Shown here: positions 1 to 9,164 of the stretch, in pieces
How positions within the stretch are numbered: the first letter of the stretch is position 1
How the letters are laid out: each line of letters starts with the position of its first letter
Position numbers and translations under genes: made by a program
The notes under the pieces: model-generated
Seen by the model: only the letters and a program-made list of their open reading frames with translations
Told to the model about the DNA's origin: nothing
Databases searched by the model: none
Assembly: GCF_030160635.1 (NCBI RefSeq)
Contig: NZ_BSOS01000033.1
Coordinates: forward strand, 34,014 to 98,013
Direction of reading: 5' to 3'
Length of the DNA: 64,000 nt
Origin: Acidocella aquatica
Lineage (GTDB): Bacteria; Pseudomonadota; Alphaproteobacteria; Acetobacterales; Acetobacteraceae

Positions 1-643
1 GGGCGAGCAGGGTGGCGGCGTTGCTGGGCTTGACCGAGCCGCCGTAGAGAATTTTTACCCCCGCACCCGCCTCGCCGAGGTGGCGCAGCAGCACAGCGCG
101 GATGGCGGCATGCATGGCGGTGACATCGCCCTCGGTCGGGGTGCGCCCGGTGCCGATCGCCCAGACCGGCTCATACGCCACCACGCCGCTGAAATTTTGC
201 GGCAGGCTGTGGATCAGCTGGCTGCGCACCACGGCTTCGGCATCACCGGAGTCGCGCTGGGCCTCGGTTTCGCCGGCGCAGACGATCGGGGTCAGCCCGG
301 CGGCGATGGCGGCTTCCACCTTGGCGGCGACGTCGGCATTGGTCTCGCCGTGGTTCTCGCGCCGCTCGGAATGGCCAAGGATGACGTATTGTGCACCGGC
401 CTCCCGCAGCATCGCGGCGGAAACATCACCGGTATGCGCGCCTTGCGGGCAAGGCGCACAATCCTGCGCCCCAAGAGCCACTGCACTGCCTGCCAGTGCA
501 GAACCGAAGCGGTCCAGCAGGGTGAAAGGCGGGCAAACCAGCAGGTCGGCATGGGGCGGCGCCTGCCGGATGGCCGCGGCGTAACCCGCCACATCCGCCA
601 GTTTTCCGTGCATTTTCCAGTTTCCTGCAATAAGTTGCCGCAT
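1..643 (-). CDS. tpiA: Triosephosphate isomerase, 3' end cut by window edge
   Basis: Interconverts dihydroxyacetone phosphate and glyceraldehyde 3-phosphate in cytosolic glycolysis/gluconeogenesis. Reading from the ATG at 643, which follows a GGAGG ribosome site, gives 214 codons before the window ends. The protein opens [13 protein letters not shown] with the catalytic Lys. It then shows the catalytic His in ILGHSERR, the catalytic Glu in [11 protein letters not shown] and the phosphate-binding [10 protein letters not shown] near the window edge. Roughly 30 residues of the C-terminus should lie outside. It is transcribed away from the plus-strand genes that follow, with a 111-bp gap that must hold both starts. 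Confidence 0.95.
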   Translation of the reverse strand, partial: MRQLIAGNWKMHGKLADVAGYAAAIRQAPPHADLLVCPPFTLLDRFGSALAGSAVALGAQDCAPCPQGAHTGDVSAAMLREAGAQYVILGHSERRENHGETNADVAAKVEAAIAAGLTPIVCAGETEAQRDSGDAEAVVRSQLIHSLPQNFSGVVAYEPVWAIGTGRTPTEGDVTAMHAAIRAVLLRHLGEAGAGVKILYGGSVKPSNAATLLA

Positions 644-754
644 TTTTTCCTCCGGTTTAGCTATGAATATTACAAATGCTGCTATGCAGCAAAAAAGCTT
701 GATTCAGAATGCCGCAATGCAACATGATCTGGTGAAAGTTAAGGAGTACAGACC

Positions 755-913
755 ATGTTGGCATTTTTGATCATTTTCACGCTGGCGATTGCCGGGCTTC
801 TGATTGTGCAGGCGATGGATGTTGAATGCACCAAGCCGCGCACCCGCCGTGGCAAGGTTACGCGCCCGGCCCCGGCCGCGCTGTTTTTCGATACCCTGGC
901 GGGGCTGCGCTAA
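755..913 (+). CDS. Small single-pass membrane protein, unknown
   Basis: A 52-residue frame starting at an ATG 9 bases after a clear AAGGAG ribosome site (741-746). Residues 2-19 (LAFLIIFTLAIAGLLIVQ) form one hydrophobic helix. A basic stretch rich in Lys/Arg/Pro follows, ending FFDTLAGLR. I do not recognise the family. SecG is often found beside tpiA, but this protein has only one helix and lacks the SecG pattern, so I do not call it secG. The good ribosome site and membrane helix argue for a real gene. Confidence 0.5.
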   Translation: MLAFLIIFTLAIAGLLIVQAMDVECTKPRTRRGKVTRPAPAALFFDTLAGLR

Positions 914-1000
914 GCACGGCGGTTGCCCGGCGGTTCGTGTGGCCGCCGCCCCGGCATGTTTCGCCGCGAATGCCCGTATGTTGGTGATCCTTCCCTGCAA

Positions 1001-1029
1001 TTGCCCAGTCCTGGCCGTCTAGCTATAGA
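1001..1029 (+). promoter_or_regulatory. Candidate sigma-70 promoter of ppiD
   Basis: TTGCCC at 1001-1006 and TATAGA at 1024-1029 are separated by 17 bp, 28 bases before the ppiD start. The spacing is ideal and the -10 is strong. It may also drive the trp genes downstream, because no terminator or second promoter is evident between ppiD and trpE. Confidence 0.45.
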
Positions 1030-1056
1030 GGCGGGGGTTTGGGGTAAATAGGGCCG

Positions 1057-2937
1057 ATGATCGTCTGGGTACGCAAGTTGCTGGAAAACTGGGTTGCGCG
1101 AGGTTTTTTCGCGCTTCTGGTGATAGGTTTTGTGTTTTGGGGCATTTCCAATGTCACCACGCTGATCGGCAGCAACACCGCCGTGGCGCGTGTGGGCGGG
1201 CAGGATATTGATGTCTCCCTCGTGCAGGCGGCGTATCAGCGGGCGCTGAACCAGGCCAGCCAGAACGGCCAGGGCCAGCCGGACCTCGCCACGCGCAGGC
1301 AGCTTGCTCTTGGCGCGCTTTCCGGCGTGTTGCGCCAGCAGGTGTTGCAGGATGAGCAGCGCAGGCTCGGAGTCGTGGTGCCCGACAGCGCGTTGCGCGC
1401 GATGATCGGCGCGATCCCCGCGTTCCAGACCAATGGCGCGTTCGACGAGCAGAAGTTCAACCAGGTTTTACAGCAGAACAATATTACGCCGGACCATTTT
1501 ATCGGCGAGATCAAGGATGACATCGCCGGGCGGCAGATGCTGGGCGCAATCCTCGGGGGCGTCGCGCCGCCCGATGAGCTGTTGAAGCAGTTGTTCAGTT
1601 ATATCGCCGAGCAGCGCTTTGCCGCGGCGGTGAACATTCCCTTTGCCGCGCAGGCCCAGCCCAAGCCGCCGGGCGATGATGTGTTGCAGCGTTTCTGGCA
1701 CAACAACCCGGCGCTGTTCACCTCGCCGGAGCTGCGCACGGCCAAGATCGTGATCCTCTCCCCCGCGCTGCTGGCGCCCAAGGAGGTTGTGGCGCAGGCG
1801 GATGTGGACGCGGCCTATGACCGCGCCGCGGCGGCCACCCCCCCGGCCGTGCCCTTGCGCAGCGTGCAGGTGATCTCGGTTGACAATCTGGCCGCCTCAT
1901 CGCGCCTGGAAGCGGCCTGGAAGCGTAATGCGAGCTGGGCGGAGATGCAGGCGATGGCGAAGAAATTCGGCGCCAGCACCATCGAGCTGAAGCAGGCCAA
2001 GCAGGTGGAAATTCCTTCTCCCACGCTGGGCGCCGCAGTGTTCGCGGCGCAGCCCGGCCAGGTGAACGGCCCGGTGGCCGGGACCAATGGCATGTATGTG
2101 TTCAAGGTGACGGATGTGAGCGCCAGCGGCACGGATGCGGCGGCTTTGCGCGCGCAGGTGTTGCAGAGCCTGCAGATGCAGAAGGCGCAGGCGGATGTGG
2201 CGCAGGATGTGGATAATCTGCAGGACGCGCTGGCCGGGCAGACGCCGCTGGACCAGTTGCCGGGAAGCCTGGGGCTGACCGCGGTTGAAGGCACGCTGGA
2301 TGCGAACGGTAACGCGGCCGGCGGCACGCCGGCGCCGATTCCGGGTGGCGCGGATCTGAAGGCGGCGATTGTGAAAGCGGTGTTCGCGGCCCATGCGGGC
2401 GACCCGGCGCAGCTGACCAACGGGCCGGATGGCAGTTATTTTGCCCTGACGGTGAGTGCGGTGACGCCGCCGGCCTTGCAGCCCTATGCGCAGGTGCAGG
2501 CGAAGGTGTTGAGCGCCTGGACGCAGCAGGAGATAACCCGCGAGGCGGAGGTGCAGGCGGCGAGCCTGATGCAGGCGGTGAACCAGGGGCAGAGCCTGGC
2601 GGATGCGGCCAAGGCCATTGGGGCGAGTGTGAGCATGACGCAGGGTTTCACCCGCGCGGTGCCGCCCAGCGGTATTCCCAGCCAGATGGTGCCGGTGCTC
2701 TTTACGCTGAAACCAGGGCAGGCGACGATGCAGCAGACGGACAGCGGCTTTAGCGTCGCGGCGCTGGTGAAGATCGTGCAGCCGGACCCGGCGGCCGACC
2801 CCGCCGATTATGCCCAGTTGCAGCAGGCGATGACGAAGGAATTGCAAAACGACGCGGGTGAGAGTTTGCTGAGCGGGTTGCAAAAGCGCGACAAGGTGAC
2901 CGTTGACCAGAAACTGCTCGCCCAGATTTATCAGTGA
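1057..2937 (+). CDS. ppiD: Peptidylprolyl isomerase/chaperone with SurA-type N-terminal domain (PpiD-like)
   Basis: Inner-membrane-anchored periplasmic folding factor for newly secreted proteins. The 626-residue protein has a short cytoplasmic start, one membrane helix at about residues 14-35 (FFALLVIGFVFWGISN), and then the SurA_N-type region (VARVGGQDIDVSLVQAAY). A parvulin-like segment lies around residues 225-370, followed by a long Ala/Gln-rich C-terminal part. Length and layout match PpiD (about 620 residues). The parvulin domain is not strongly conserved here, so enzymatic activity is uncertain. It precedes trpE by 46 bp, the arrangement seen in many alphaproteobacteria. Confidence 0.85.
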   Translation: MIVWVRKLLENWVARGFFALLVIGFVFWGISNVTTLIGSNTAVARVGGQDIDVSLVQAAYQRALNQASQNGQGQPDLATRRQLALGALSGVLRQQVLQDEQRRLGVVVPDSALRAMIGAIPAFQTNGAFDEQKFNQVLQQNNITPDHFIGEIKDDIAGRQMLGAILGGVAPPDELLKQLFSYIAEQRFAAAVNIPFAAQAQPKPPGDDVLQRFWHNNPALFTSPELRTAKIVILSPALLAPKEVVAQADVDAAYDRAAAATPPAVPLRSVQVISVDNLAASSRLEAAWKRNASWAEMQAMAKKFGASTIELKQAKQVEIPSPTLGAAVFAAQPGQVNGPVAGTNGMYVFKVTDVSASGTDAAALRAQVLQSLQMQKAQADVAQDVDNLQDALAGQTPLDQLPGSLGLTAVEGTLDANGNAAGGTPAPIPGGADLKAAIVKAVFAAHAGDPAQLTNGPDGSYFALTVSAVTPPALQPYAQVQAKVLSAWTQQEITREAEVQAASLMQAVNQGQSLADAAKAIGASVSMTQGFTRAVPPSGIPSQMVPVLFTLKPGQATMQQTDSGFSVAALVKIVQPDPAADPADYAQLQQAMTKELQNDAGESLLSGLQKRDKVTVDQKLLAQIYQ

Positions 2938-2978
2938 GTTTATTAGTGAGTTTATCGGTGAGTTTATCGGTGATTGAA
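2931..2978 (+). repeat. Four tandem 12-bp units at the ppiD stop/trpE leader
   Basis: Units TCAGTGAGTTTA, TTAGTGAGTTTA, TCGGTGAGTTTA and TCGGTGATTGAA run head to tail. The first contains the ppiD TGA (2935-2937). Because the period is a multiple of three, each later unit puts another TGA in the same frame (2947, 2959, 2971). The last unit merges into the trpE ribosome site (GAAGG, 2976-2980). Confidence 0.85.
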
Positions 2979-2983
2979 GGATT

Positions 2984-4498
2984 ATGAACGCAATTTCGCC
3001 AGACCGTTTTGAAGAGTTTCGTGCCGCCTATGAGCAGGGTCGCGGCGCGCTGGTCTGGCGGCACGGCATTGCCGACCTGCTGACGCCGGTGGCGGCGTTC
3101 ATGAAGGCGGCGCATGGGCAGCCGTATTCGTTCCTGCTGGAAAGTGTCGAGGGCGGCACCGCGCGCGGGCGCTATTCGGTGATCGGCATGGCGCCTGATC
3201 TGATCTGGCGCTGCGAGAAGGGGGTCGCCACCATCAACCGTGACGCGCGCGGCGAGGCGGGGGAATTTCTGCCGGTGGGCGATACGCCATTGGAGAGTTT
3301 GCGCGACCTGATCGCCGAGACGAAGCTGCATGTGCCCGAAGGGTTGCCGCCGATGACGGGCGGGCTCTCAGGCTATCTGGGCTACGACATGGTGCGGCTT
3401 ATGGAGAAGCTGCCGGAGACCAAGCCGGATGTGCTTGGCATCCCCGATGGTGTGCTGGTGCGCCCGGGTGTGTTTATTATTTTTGATGGTGTCACCGATG
3501 AGATGACGCTGGCGGCGCCGGTGTATCCGCGCGCCGGAATTTCGGCGGCCTCGGCCTATGCGGCGGCGGAACTGCGGCTCAACAATGTCGCCAAGGCGCT
3601 GGATCGCCCGGTGCCGAAGCTGACCGGCACGCTGGAAGGGCCGCTGGAGCAGAGCTGCAACATGGAGAAGGACGAGTTCCTGACCATGGTGGAGACGGCG
3701 AAGAACTATATCCGCGCGGGCGATGTGTTCCAGGTGGTGCCGAGCCAGCGTTTTGAGGCAAAATTCTCGCTGCCGCCGTTTGCGCTGTATCGCAGCCTGC
3801 GGCGGGTGAATCCGGCGCCGTTTTTGTTTTATCTGGACTTTGGCGATTTTGTCGCCGTGGGGTCCAGCCCGGAGATTTTGGTGCGGCTGCGCGATGGCGT
3901 GGTGACCATCCGCCCGCTGGCCGGCACGCGCAGGCGGGGGATGAACAAGGCGGATGATCTGGCGCTGGAGGCCGAGTTGCTGGCCGACCCGAAGGAGCGC
4001 GCGGAGCATTTGATGTTGCTCGACCTGGGGCGCAACGATGTGGGCCGGGTCTCCGAGATCGGCTCGGTGAAGGTGGTGGAGAGCTTCGCGGTTGAGCGGT
4101 TCTCGCATGTGATGCATCTCTCCTCGACCGTTGAGGGCAGAGTGCGCCCGGAATGCGACCAGCTCGATGTGCTGATCGCGGGGTTTCCGGCGGGTACGCT
4201 CTCCGGCGCGCCAAAGGTGCGGGCGATGGAGATCATCGAGGAGCTGGAGCCCTCCCGGCGGGGGCTATATGCCGGGTGCATCGGCTATTTCGCCGCCAAC
4301 GGCACCATGGACACCTGCATCGGCCTGCGCACCGCGGTGGTGAAGGATGGCGTGATGTATGTGCAGTCGGGCGTGGGGGTGGTGGCGGATTCCGACCCCG
4401 AGGCGGAATATGCCGAGAGCGTGCAAAAGGCGCGGGCCTTGTTCCGCGCGGCGGAGGATGCGGCGCGCTATGTGACCGCGCCGGAGCAAATGTCATGA
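2984..4498 (+). CDS. trpE: Anthranilate synthase component I
   Basis: Converts chorismate plus ammonia (from TrpG glutaminase) to anthranilate, the first committed step of tryptophan synthesis. The 504-residue protein has an N-terminal regulatory part with the LLES motif typical of tryptophan-feedback-sensitive enzymes (FLLESVEGG, about residue 47). Its chorismate-binding C-terminal domain contains [29 protein letters not shown] and [10 protein letters not shown]. Length is normal. The start follows GAAGG by 3-4 bases. It overlaps trpG by 4 bases (ATGA), which implies translational coupling and matched subunit supply. No tryptophan-rich leader peptide fits in the 46-bp gap upstream. Confidence 0.97.
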   Translation: MNAISPDRFEEFRAAYEQGRGALVWRHGIADLLTPVAAFMKAAHGQPYSFLLESVEGGTARGRYSVIGMAPDLIWRCEKGVATINRDARGEAGEFLPVGDTPLESLRDLIAETKLHVPEGLPPMTGGLSGYLGYDMVRLMEKLPETKPDVLGIPDGVLVRPGVFIIFDGVTDEMTLAAPVYPRAGISAASAYAAAELRLNNVAKALDRPVPKLTGTLEGPLEQSCNMEKDEFLTMVETAKNYIRAGDVFQVVPSQRFEAKFSLPPFALYRSLRRVNPAPFLFYLDFGDFVAVGSSPEILVRLRDGVVTIRPLAGTRRRGMNKADDLALEAELLADPKERAEHLMLLDLGRNDVGRVSEIGSVKVVESFAVERFSHVMHLSSTVEGRVRPECDQLDVLIAGFPAGTLSGAPKVRAMEIIEELEPSRRGLYAGCIGYFAANGTMDTCIGLRTAVVKDGVMYVQSGVGVVADSDPEAEYAESVQKARALFRAAEDAARYVTAPEQMS

Positions 4499-5091
4499 TT
4501 CTGCTGATCGATAATTACGACAGTTTTACCTTTAACCTCGTGCATTTCCTGGGCGACCTGGGGGCGCAATGCGTGGTCAAGCGCAACGACGCGCTGAGCG
4601 TGGAAGAGGCGATGGCGCTGAAGCCGGAGGCGATTGTGCTCTCGCCGGGGCCGTGTACGCCCAACGAGGCGGGGATTTGCGTGGACCTGGTGCGCGCGGC
4701 GGCGGGGAAGATTCCGCTGCTGGGGGTTTGCCTGGGGCATCAGGCGATCGGCCAGGCGTTTGGCGGCAAGGTGGTGCGCGCGCCCGAACCGGTGCACGGC
4801 AAGACCAGCCCGGTGTATCACGAAAACACCGATTTGTTCGCCGGGCTGCCCAACCCGTTCACCGCGACGCGCTATCATTCGTTGATCGTGAAGCGCTCGG
4901 ATCTGCCGGAGGAGCTGGTCGTGACGGCGTTCATCCAGGACGGGATCATCATGGGGCTGCGGCATGCCACGTTGCCGGTATATGGCGTGCAGTTTCACCC
5001 TGAGAGCATCGCGACCAGCCATGGGCACGATATTTTGAAGAACTTCCTGGACCTCGCGGGCAAATTCAACGAGCCCAAGCAGGCGGCATGA
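4495..5091 (+). CDS. trpG: Anthranilate synthase component II (glutamine amidotransferase)
   Basis: Supplies ammonia from glutamine to TrpE. The 198-residue class I amidotransferase carries the oxyanion motif [12 protein letters not shown], the nucleophile Cys in [12 protein letters not shown], and the His/Glu pair in [15 protein letters not shown] chose the ATG at 4495 because it overlaps the trpE stop as ATGA and the protein then begins [18 protein letters not shown], as the family does. The frame is also open further upstream inside trpE, but that part is not TrpG-like. It overlaps trpD by 4 bases. Confidence 0.97.
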   Translation: MILLIDNYDSFTFNLVHFLGDLGAQCVVKRNDALSVEEAMALKPEAIVLSPGPCTPNEAGICVDLVRAAAGKIPLLGVCLGHQAIGQAFGGKVVRAPEPVHGKTSPVYHENTDLFAGLPNPFTATRYHSLIVKRSDLPEELVVTAFIQDGIIMGLRHATLPVYGVQFHPESIATSHGHDILKNFLDLAGKFNEPKQAA

Positions 5092-6113
5092 CGGCCAGTT
5101 TGAAGCCGGTGCTGGCGCGGCTGGGGCGCGGCGAGCGATTGGGCGTTGCCGATGCGCAAGACGCATTCGGCGTGGTGATGGACGGGCTGGCGACGCAAGC
5201 GCAGATCGGCGGCATGCTGATGGCGATGCGGGCGCGCGGCGAGAGCGTGGCCGAGCTGACCGGGGCGGTGACGGCGATGCGCGCGCGCATGACGCCGGTG
5301 AGCGCGCCCGAGGGCGCCATGGATGTTTGCGGCACTGGCGGCGATGGCGCGGCGAGTTTGAATATTTCCACCGCCGTGACATTTGTGCTGGCGGCCTGCG
5401 GCGTGAAGGTGGCCAAGCATGGCAACCGCGCGCTCTCATCAAGGGCCGGGGGGGCGGATGTGCTGCTGGCGCTGGGGGTGAACATCGAGCCGCCGATGGC
5501 GCGGCTGGCGGAGATTTTGGCCGAGGTTGGCTGCGTGTTTCTGTTCGCGCCGCGCCACCATCCGGCGTTGCGGCATGCGGCGGCGGTGCGGGTGGAGCTT
5601 GGCACGCGCACGATTTTTAATCTGACCGGGCCGATGGCCAATCCGGCGGGGGTGAAGCGGCAGTTGATCGGGGTGTTTGACCCGGTGTGGCTGCGCCCGG
5701 TGGCCGAGACGCTGCGCGATCTGGGCACTGAGTCGGCCTGGGTGGTGCATAGTCATGGGCTGGATGAGCTGACGCTGGCGGGCGAGAGCCAGGTGGTGGC
5801 GTTGAAGGATGGCGCGATCAGCGAATTTTGCGTGACGGCGGCGGATGCCGGCCTGGCGCCGGTGCCGCTGGCGGCGATAAAAGGCGGCGACGCGGCGGAA
5901 AACGCGGCGGCGCTGCGGGCAATGCTGGAAGGCGCGCGCAGCGGGTATCGCGACACTATATTGTTCAACACCGCGGCGGCGCTGATTGTGGCCGGTGTGG
6001 TGGGGGATTTGAAGGCCGGCGTGGCCAGGGCCGCGGCGGTGATTGATTCCGGCGCCGCGTTGCGCGTGCTGGAAAAACTGAAAGCAGCCTCAGAGGGGCG
6101 GGATTTTAAATGA
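5088..6113 (+). CDS. trpD: Anthranilate phosphoribosyltransferase
   Basis: Transfers phosphoribose from PRPP to anthranilate. The 341-residue protein has the N-terminal helical domain and the PRPP/metal-binding motif [15 protein letters not shown] (about residues 80-94). It also has [17 protein letters not shown], and [20 protein letters not shown], typical of TrpD. ATG at 5088 overlaps the trpG stop and the gene ends overlapping trpC, so trpEGDC is one coupled unit. Confidence 0.97.
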   Translation: MTASLKPVLARLGRGERLGVADAQDAFGVVMDGLATQAQIGGMLMAMRARGESVAELTGAVTAMRARMTPVSAPEGAMDVCGTGGDGAASLNISTAVTFVLAACGVKVAKHGNRALSSRAGGADVLLALGVNIEPPMARLAEILAEVGCVFLFAPRHHPALRHAAAVRVELGTRTIFNLTGPMANPAGVKRQLIGVFDPVWLRPVAETLRDLGTESAWVVHSHGLDELTLAGESQVVALKDGAISEFCVTAADAGLAPVPLAAIKGGDAAENAAALRAMLEGARSGYRDTILFNTAAALIVAGVVGDLKAGVARAAAVIDSGAALRVLEKLKAASEGRDFK

Positions 6114-6922
6114 GTTCGATGGTGATTGAAGACGATATTCTGGCGAAGATATGCGCCGACAAACGACTCGAGATCGCGCGGCGGCAGGCTGTGACGAGCA
6201 TCGAGGAGCTGAAGCGCCAGATCAAGGATGTGGAAAAGCCGCGCGGTTTTGGCCGGGCGCTGATGGATGCCGCCGCCGCCGGGCGGCCCGGATTGATCGC
6301 CGAAATTAAGAAGGCATCACCATCGGGCGGGATGATCCGCGAGCATTTTGACCCCGCCGCGCTGGCGCGGGCTTATGCCGCGGGTGGGGCGGTCTGCCTC
6401 TCGGTGTTGACCGACCAGCCGTATTTTGATGGCAGCCCGGAGCATTTGAAGGCCGCGCGCGCGGCGGTGAAGCTGCCGGTGTTGCGCAAGGACTTTATTC
6501 TCGACCCCTGGCAGATTTATGAGAGCCGGGCGATGGGGGCTGACTGTATATTGCTGATCATGTCGGCGCTGACCGACGATGAGGCGCACAGCCTGGAAGA
6601 GCTGGCGCGCGCGCTGGATATGGATGTTCTGGTTGAGGTGCATGACGAGGCCGAGCTGCAGCGCGCGCTGGGGCTGCAAACTCTGCTGATTGGCATTAAC
6701 AACCGCAACCTGAAGACCATGGTCACCACGCTGGAGACCACTGAAAAGCTCTCCTGCACATGCCCGCCGGACCGGTTCGTGATCTCAGAATCCGGGATTA
6801 AAACGCATGAGGATGTGCTGCGGCTGCGCAAGGTTTGTGTGAGCGGTTTTCTGGTTGGCGAGTCGCTGATGCGCCGGGCGGATGTGACCGCGGCCGTGCA
6901 TGAGCTGTTGGGAACGGGTTGA
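6110..6922 (+). CDS. trpC: Indole-3-glycerol-phosphate synthase
   Basis: Decarboxylates and closes the ring of CdRP to give indole-3-glycerol phosphate. The 270-residue beta/alpha barrel shows [50 protein letters not shown] and [10 protein letters not shown], which contain the catalytic Lys and Glu residues of IGPS. It is the single-function form, with no TrpF fusion. It overlaps trpD by ATGA at the start and moaC by TTGA at the end. trpF, trpB and trpA are not in this window. Confidence 0.97.
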   Translation: MSSMVIEDDILAKICADKRLEIARRQAVTSIEELKRQIKDVEKPRGFGRALMDAAAAGRPGLIAEIKKASPSGGMIREHFDPAALARAYAAGGAVCLSVLTDQPYFDGSPEHLKAARAAVKLPVLRKDFILDPWQIYESRAMGADCILLIMSALTDDEAHSLEELARALDMDVLVEVHDEAELQRALGLQTLLIGINNRNLKTMVTTLETTEKLSCTCPPDRFVISESGIKTHEDVLRLRKVCVSGFLVGESLMRRADVTAAVHELLGTG

Positions 6923-7389
6923 GCCGGCTCACGCATACCGACGAGGCGGGGGCGGCGCGCATGGTCGACGTGTCGGCCAAGGATGAGAGCGTGCGCGAGG
7001 CGGTGGCCCGGGGCCGGGTGGTGATGCGGGCGGAAACGCTGGCGCTGATCAGCCAGAACAAGGCGGAAAAGGGCGATGTGCTGGCGGCGGCAAGGCTGGC
7101 GGGAATCATGGCGGCGAAGCGGACGGCGGAGCTGATTCCGCTGTGCCATCCCTTGCCGTTATCCGCCGTGGCGGTGGAGTTGGCGCTGGGCGATGAGGCG
7201 GTGGAAATTACCGCCACCGTGCGCACCACCGGGCGGACCGGCGTGGAGATGGAGGCGCTGACGGCGGTGAGCATCGCGGCGCTGACGATTTATGACATGG
7301 TGAAGGCGGTGGACCGGGGCATGCGCATTGAGGCGGTGCGCGTGGTGCGTAAATCCGGCGGGAAATCGGGCGATTTTGCGCAGGATTGA
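6919..7389 (+). CDS. moaC: Cyclic pyranopterin monophosphate synthase
   Basis: Acts after MoaA in molybdenum cofactor synthesis. The 156-residue protein opens [20 protein letters not shown], matching MoaC. It carries [13 protein letters not shown] with the active-site region, [15 protein letters not shown], and [10 protein letters not shown] with the conserved Lys/Asp. The start is a TTG at 6919 that overlaps the trpC stop as TTGA. No upstream ATG would preserve the family N-terminus, and the next in-frame Met (6961) would cut it off. The low-efficiency start probably keeps yield below that of TrpC. Confidence 0.93.
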   Translation: MSRLTHTDEAGAARMVDVSAKDESVREAVARGRVVMRAETLALISQNKAEKGDVLAAARLAGIMAAKRTAELIPLCHPLPLSAVAVELALGDEAVEITATVRTTGRTGVEMEALTAVSIAALTIYDMVKAVDRGMRIEAVRVVRKSGGKSGDFAQD

Positions 7390-7407
7390 GGCAGCGGCGC
7401 ATAACGC

Positions 7408-7437
7408 TTGACGGGCGCGCGAGAACTAAACTAGAAC
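7408..7437 (+). promoter_or_regulatory. lexA promoter with alphaproteobacterial SOS box
   Basis: GAAC-TAAACTA-GAAC at 7423-7437 is the reverse complement form of GTTC-N7-GTTC, the LexA operator known from alphaproteobacteria. It overlaps a candidate -10 (CTAGAA 7431-7436) placed 17 bp after a TTGACG -35 (7408-7413). LexA bound there would block the promoter, giving the usual autoregulation and SOS induction. Confidence 0.85.
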
Positions 7438-7491
7438 ATTTGCTAAGTTGGCGCTTTGTTCCTGTATTGCGCCGCGGCACCGGAGGCTTTG

Positions 7492-8187
7492 ATGCTGACC
7501 ACCAAACAACATGAATTGCTTGTCTTCATCGACAAGCATTTGCGCCAGACCGGGTGCAGCCCGAGTTTTGAGGAGATGAAGGAGGCACTGGATCTGCGCT
7601 CCAAATCGGGGATTCACCGGTTGATCACGGCGCTGGAGGAACGCGGGTTTTTGAAGCGGCATAAGCACCGGGCGCGGGCGCTGGAGGTGGTGCGGCTCTC
7701 GGAGGATATGGCGCCGCAGGTGGCGCCGGCGCGGTTTTCGCCAAATGTGATCAAGGGGGATTTTTCTCACCGCTTGCCCGGTGCGCGGGCGGCGAATGTG
7801 GCCGGGGCGGTCTCGCTGCCGTTATACGGGAAAATTGCCGCCGGGTTGCCGATTGAGGCGATGCGCGATGAGGCGGAGGAGATCGAGGTGCCGGTGGCGC
7901 TGATCGGCGCGGGGGAGCATTTTGCCTTGCTGGTGGAAGGCGACTCGATGATCGAGGCGGGAATCCTGGATGGCGACACTGTGATTATCCGCAAGGGCGA
8001 GACGGCGGAGAACGGGCAGATTATCGTGGCGTTGGTGGATGAGAACGAGGTGACGCTGAAACGGCTGCGCCGGCGGGGGAATTCGATTGCGCTGGAGCCT
8101 GCGAACGCGCGTTATGAGACGAAGATTTTGCCGCCGGAGCGGGTGAAGGTTCAGGGCCGGCTGGTGGCGCTGTTGCGGCAGTATTGA
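7492..8187 (+). CDS. lexA: LexA repressor
   Basis: Represses DNA-damage genes and self-cleaves with RecA filaments. The 231-residue protein begins [14 protein letters not shown] with the winged-helix DNA-binding domain (about residues 1-70). The autoproteolytic domain has the Ala-Gly cleavage site in [10 protein letters not shown], the nucleophile Ser in [15 protein letters not shown], and the catalytic Lys in NEVTLKRL. I used the ATG at 7492 because GGAGG lies 7-8 bases before it. The frame is open 12 codons further up but without family similarity. The SOS box lies just upstream. Confidence 0.96.
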   Translation: MLTTKQHELLVFIDKHLRQTGCSPSFEEMKEALDLRSKSGIHRLITALEERGFLKRHKHRARALEVVRLSEDMAPQVAPARFSPNVIKGDFSHRLPGARAANVAGAVSLPLYGKIAAGLPIEAMRDEAEEIEVPVALIGAGEHFALLVEGDSMIEAGILDGDTVIIRKGETAENGQIIVALVDENEVTLKRLRRRGNSIALEPANARYETKILPPERVKVQGRLVALLRQY

Positions 8188-8194
8188 GGGTTTT

Positions 8195-8515
8195 ATGACA
8201 CAGGAAGAACTGAGTGCCTGGGCGCTGAAGAACGGCTGGCAGGTTTTGGCGGGGAGTTTGAGCCTGGTGAAGCCATCATCGCCGAAGGAGGCGATTGTGC
8301 GGATGATTTTCAAGGCCACGGTGGTGAGCCTGGAGGTTAAAAAACCGGCGGGGAAATGGGAGAAGATCGCCTCCGCCCCGTATGCGCAGGTTGTTTATGA
8401 CGAGGAGGGCGAACGGCCTGCGGGGCTGGGGTTTGAGAAGATTCCGAGCTTTGCGATGCTGATGCGCGAGAATAAGGACCGGCTGGCGTTCTCAAGGTTT
8501 GGGCAGGCCGGTTAG
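8195..8515 (+). CDS. Uncharacterised 106-residue protein downstream of lexA
   Basis: Starts 7 bases after lexA, so it is very likely co-transcribed and SOS-controlled. I do not recognise a family. It is soluble-looking, begins MTQEELSAWALKNGWQVLAG, and has alternating charged/hydrophobic strands with no membrane segment or metal-binding cysteines. Its TAG stop (8513-8515) overlaps the first bases of repeat copy A. Its position suggests a small partner in the damage response, but that is inference from context only. Confidence 0.75.
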   Translation: MTQEELSAWALKNGWQVLAGSLSLVKPSSPKEAIVRMIFKATVVSLEVKKPAGKWEKIASAPYAQVVYDEEGERPAGLGFEKIPSFAMLMRENKDRLAFSRFGQAG

Positions 8516-8618
8516 AGCCTGATCGCTTTAAGTGCGATCAGGCTCTGGCTATTTTTCTGAGGGCGATTCACGCTTTCGGCTCGCTCGGTTGAGCGAACCT
8601 CAAACGATCGCACTCTAA
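8514..8618 (+). repeat. Dispersed palindromic repeat, copy A
   Basis: About 105 bp. It opens with a perfect 13-bp inverted repeat, AGAGCCTGATCGC and GCGATCAGGCTCT around a TTTAAGT loop. A conserved middle contains GGGCGATTCACGCTTTCGG and a CGCTC/GAGCG hairpin, and it ends AACGATCGCACTCTAA. The end is roughly the inverted complement of the start. Copies B (9163-9265) and C (43079-43183) align along the whole length. The upstream gene's stop codon is formed at the element border. Confidence 0.85.
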
Positions 8619-8750
8619 TTACGAGAGTTTCACGCGGGTTTCGCGCGCTGCCATATTCTTGGCCTTTTCGAGTCATAAACAGGACAGACAGAGCGAGTAA
8701 CGCTTATGTGAGAATGACGGTTTCTGTTTGGTTTGTTGAAGGGGTTTGAA

Positions 8751-9164
8751 ATGGAACGAAAAAGAGCGGGTTTGATCGGCGCGCTGGCCGGCCTCGCCAC
8801 CATGGGGAGTGCAACTGCTCAGGCTGCCAGCCATGCCGGCCCGATGCCGCCCGAGCCTATGCAAATTTCCTCGTATTCGGATTTGCTCCGGCCTGTTCCA
8901 AATGCGGTTGAGCTGTTGAAGGCCCATGATGCGCAACTGCAGGAGCGCGCCCGCAATGCGAAGGTGCTGCCGGTGCAGTATTACGAGGGGGATGACCACC
9001 ACCATCACCACCACCACCATCATCAGGACTATTATCCGCCGCCGGAATATTACCCGCCGCCGCCGCCGCCGGAATATTATGCGCCGCCGGAGCATCATCA
9101 CCACCACCATCATCAGGGCGGTGTGACGATTGTGCTGCCGGGCCTGGGCTTGCAGATTAATTAG
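8751..9164 (+). CDS. Secreted histidine-rich protein
   Basis: The 137-residue protein has a signal peptide (residues 1 to about 25, MERKRAGLIGALAGLATMGS then ATAQA-ASHA). The tail contains nine consecutive His, a Tyr/Pro-rich linker of repeated YYPPPEY units, a second run of seven His, and GGVTIVLPGLGLQIN at the end. It should be periplasmic or surface located, and the His runs would bind divalent metal (Ni, Cu, Zn or Co). That role is inference from composition. The ATG at 8751 follows GAAGGGG. Its TAG stop overlaps repeat copy B, and the gene sits alone between copies A and B. Confidence 0.75.
   Translation: MERKRAGLIGALAGLATMGSATAQAASHAGPMPPEPMQISSYSDLLRPVPNAVELLKAHDAQLQERARNAKVLPVQYYEGDDHHHHHHHHHQDYYPPPEYYPPPPPPEYYAPPEHHHHHHHQGGVTIVLPGLGLQIN

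Noticed and set aside
755..913. secG, which often adjoins tpiA
   Set aside because: The protein has one helix and a basic tail instead of the two-helix SecG pattern.
1897..2883. A 328-codon minus-strand frame opposite ppiD
   Set aside because: Arg/His/Leu-rich mirror of the ppiD frame.
2938..2983. A trp leader peptide/attenuator before trpE
   Set aside because: The gap is 46 bp, filled by the 12-bp repeats, with no Trp codons and no terminator hairpin.
8988..9115. His-codon runs as a possible microsatellite or CRISPR-like repeat
   Set aside because: The CAC/CAT repeats lie inside a good coding frame with a signal peptide. There are no spacers or regular repeat units.
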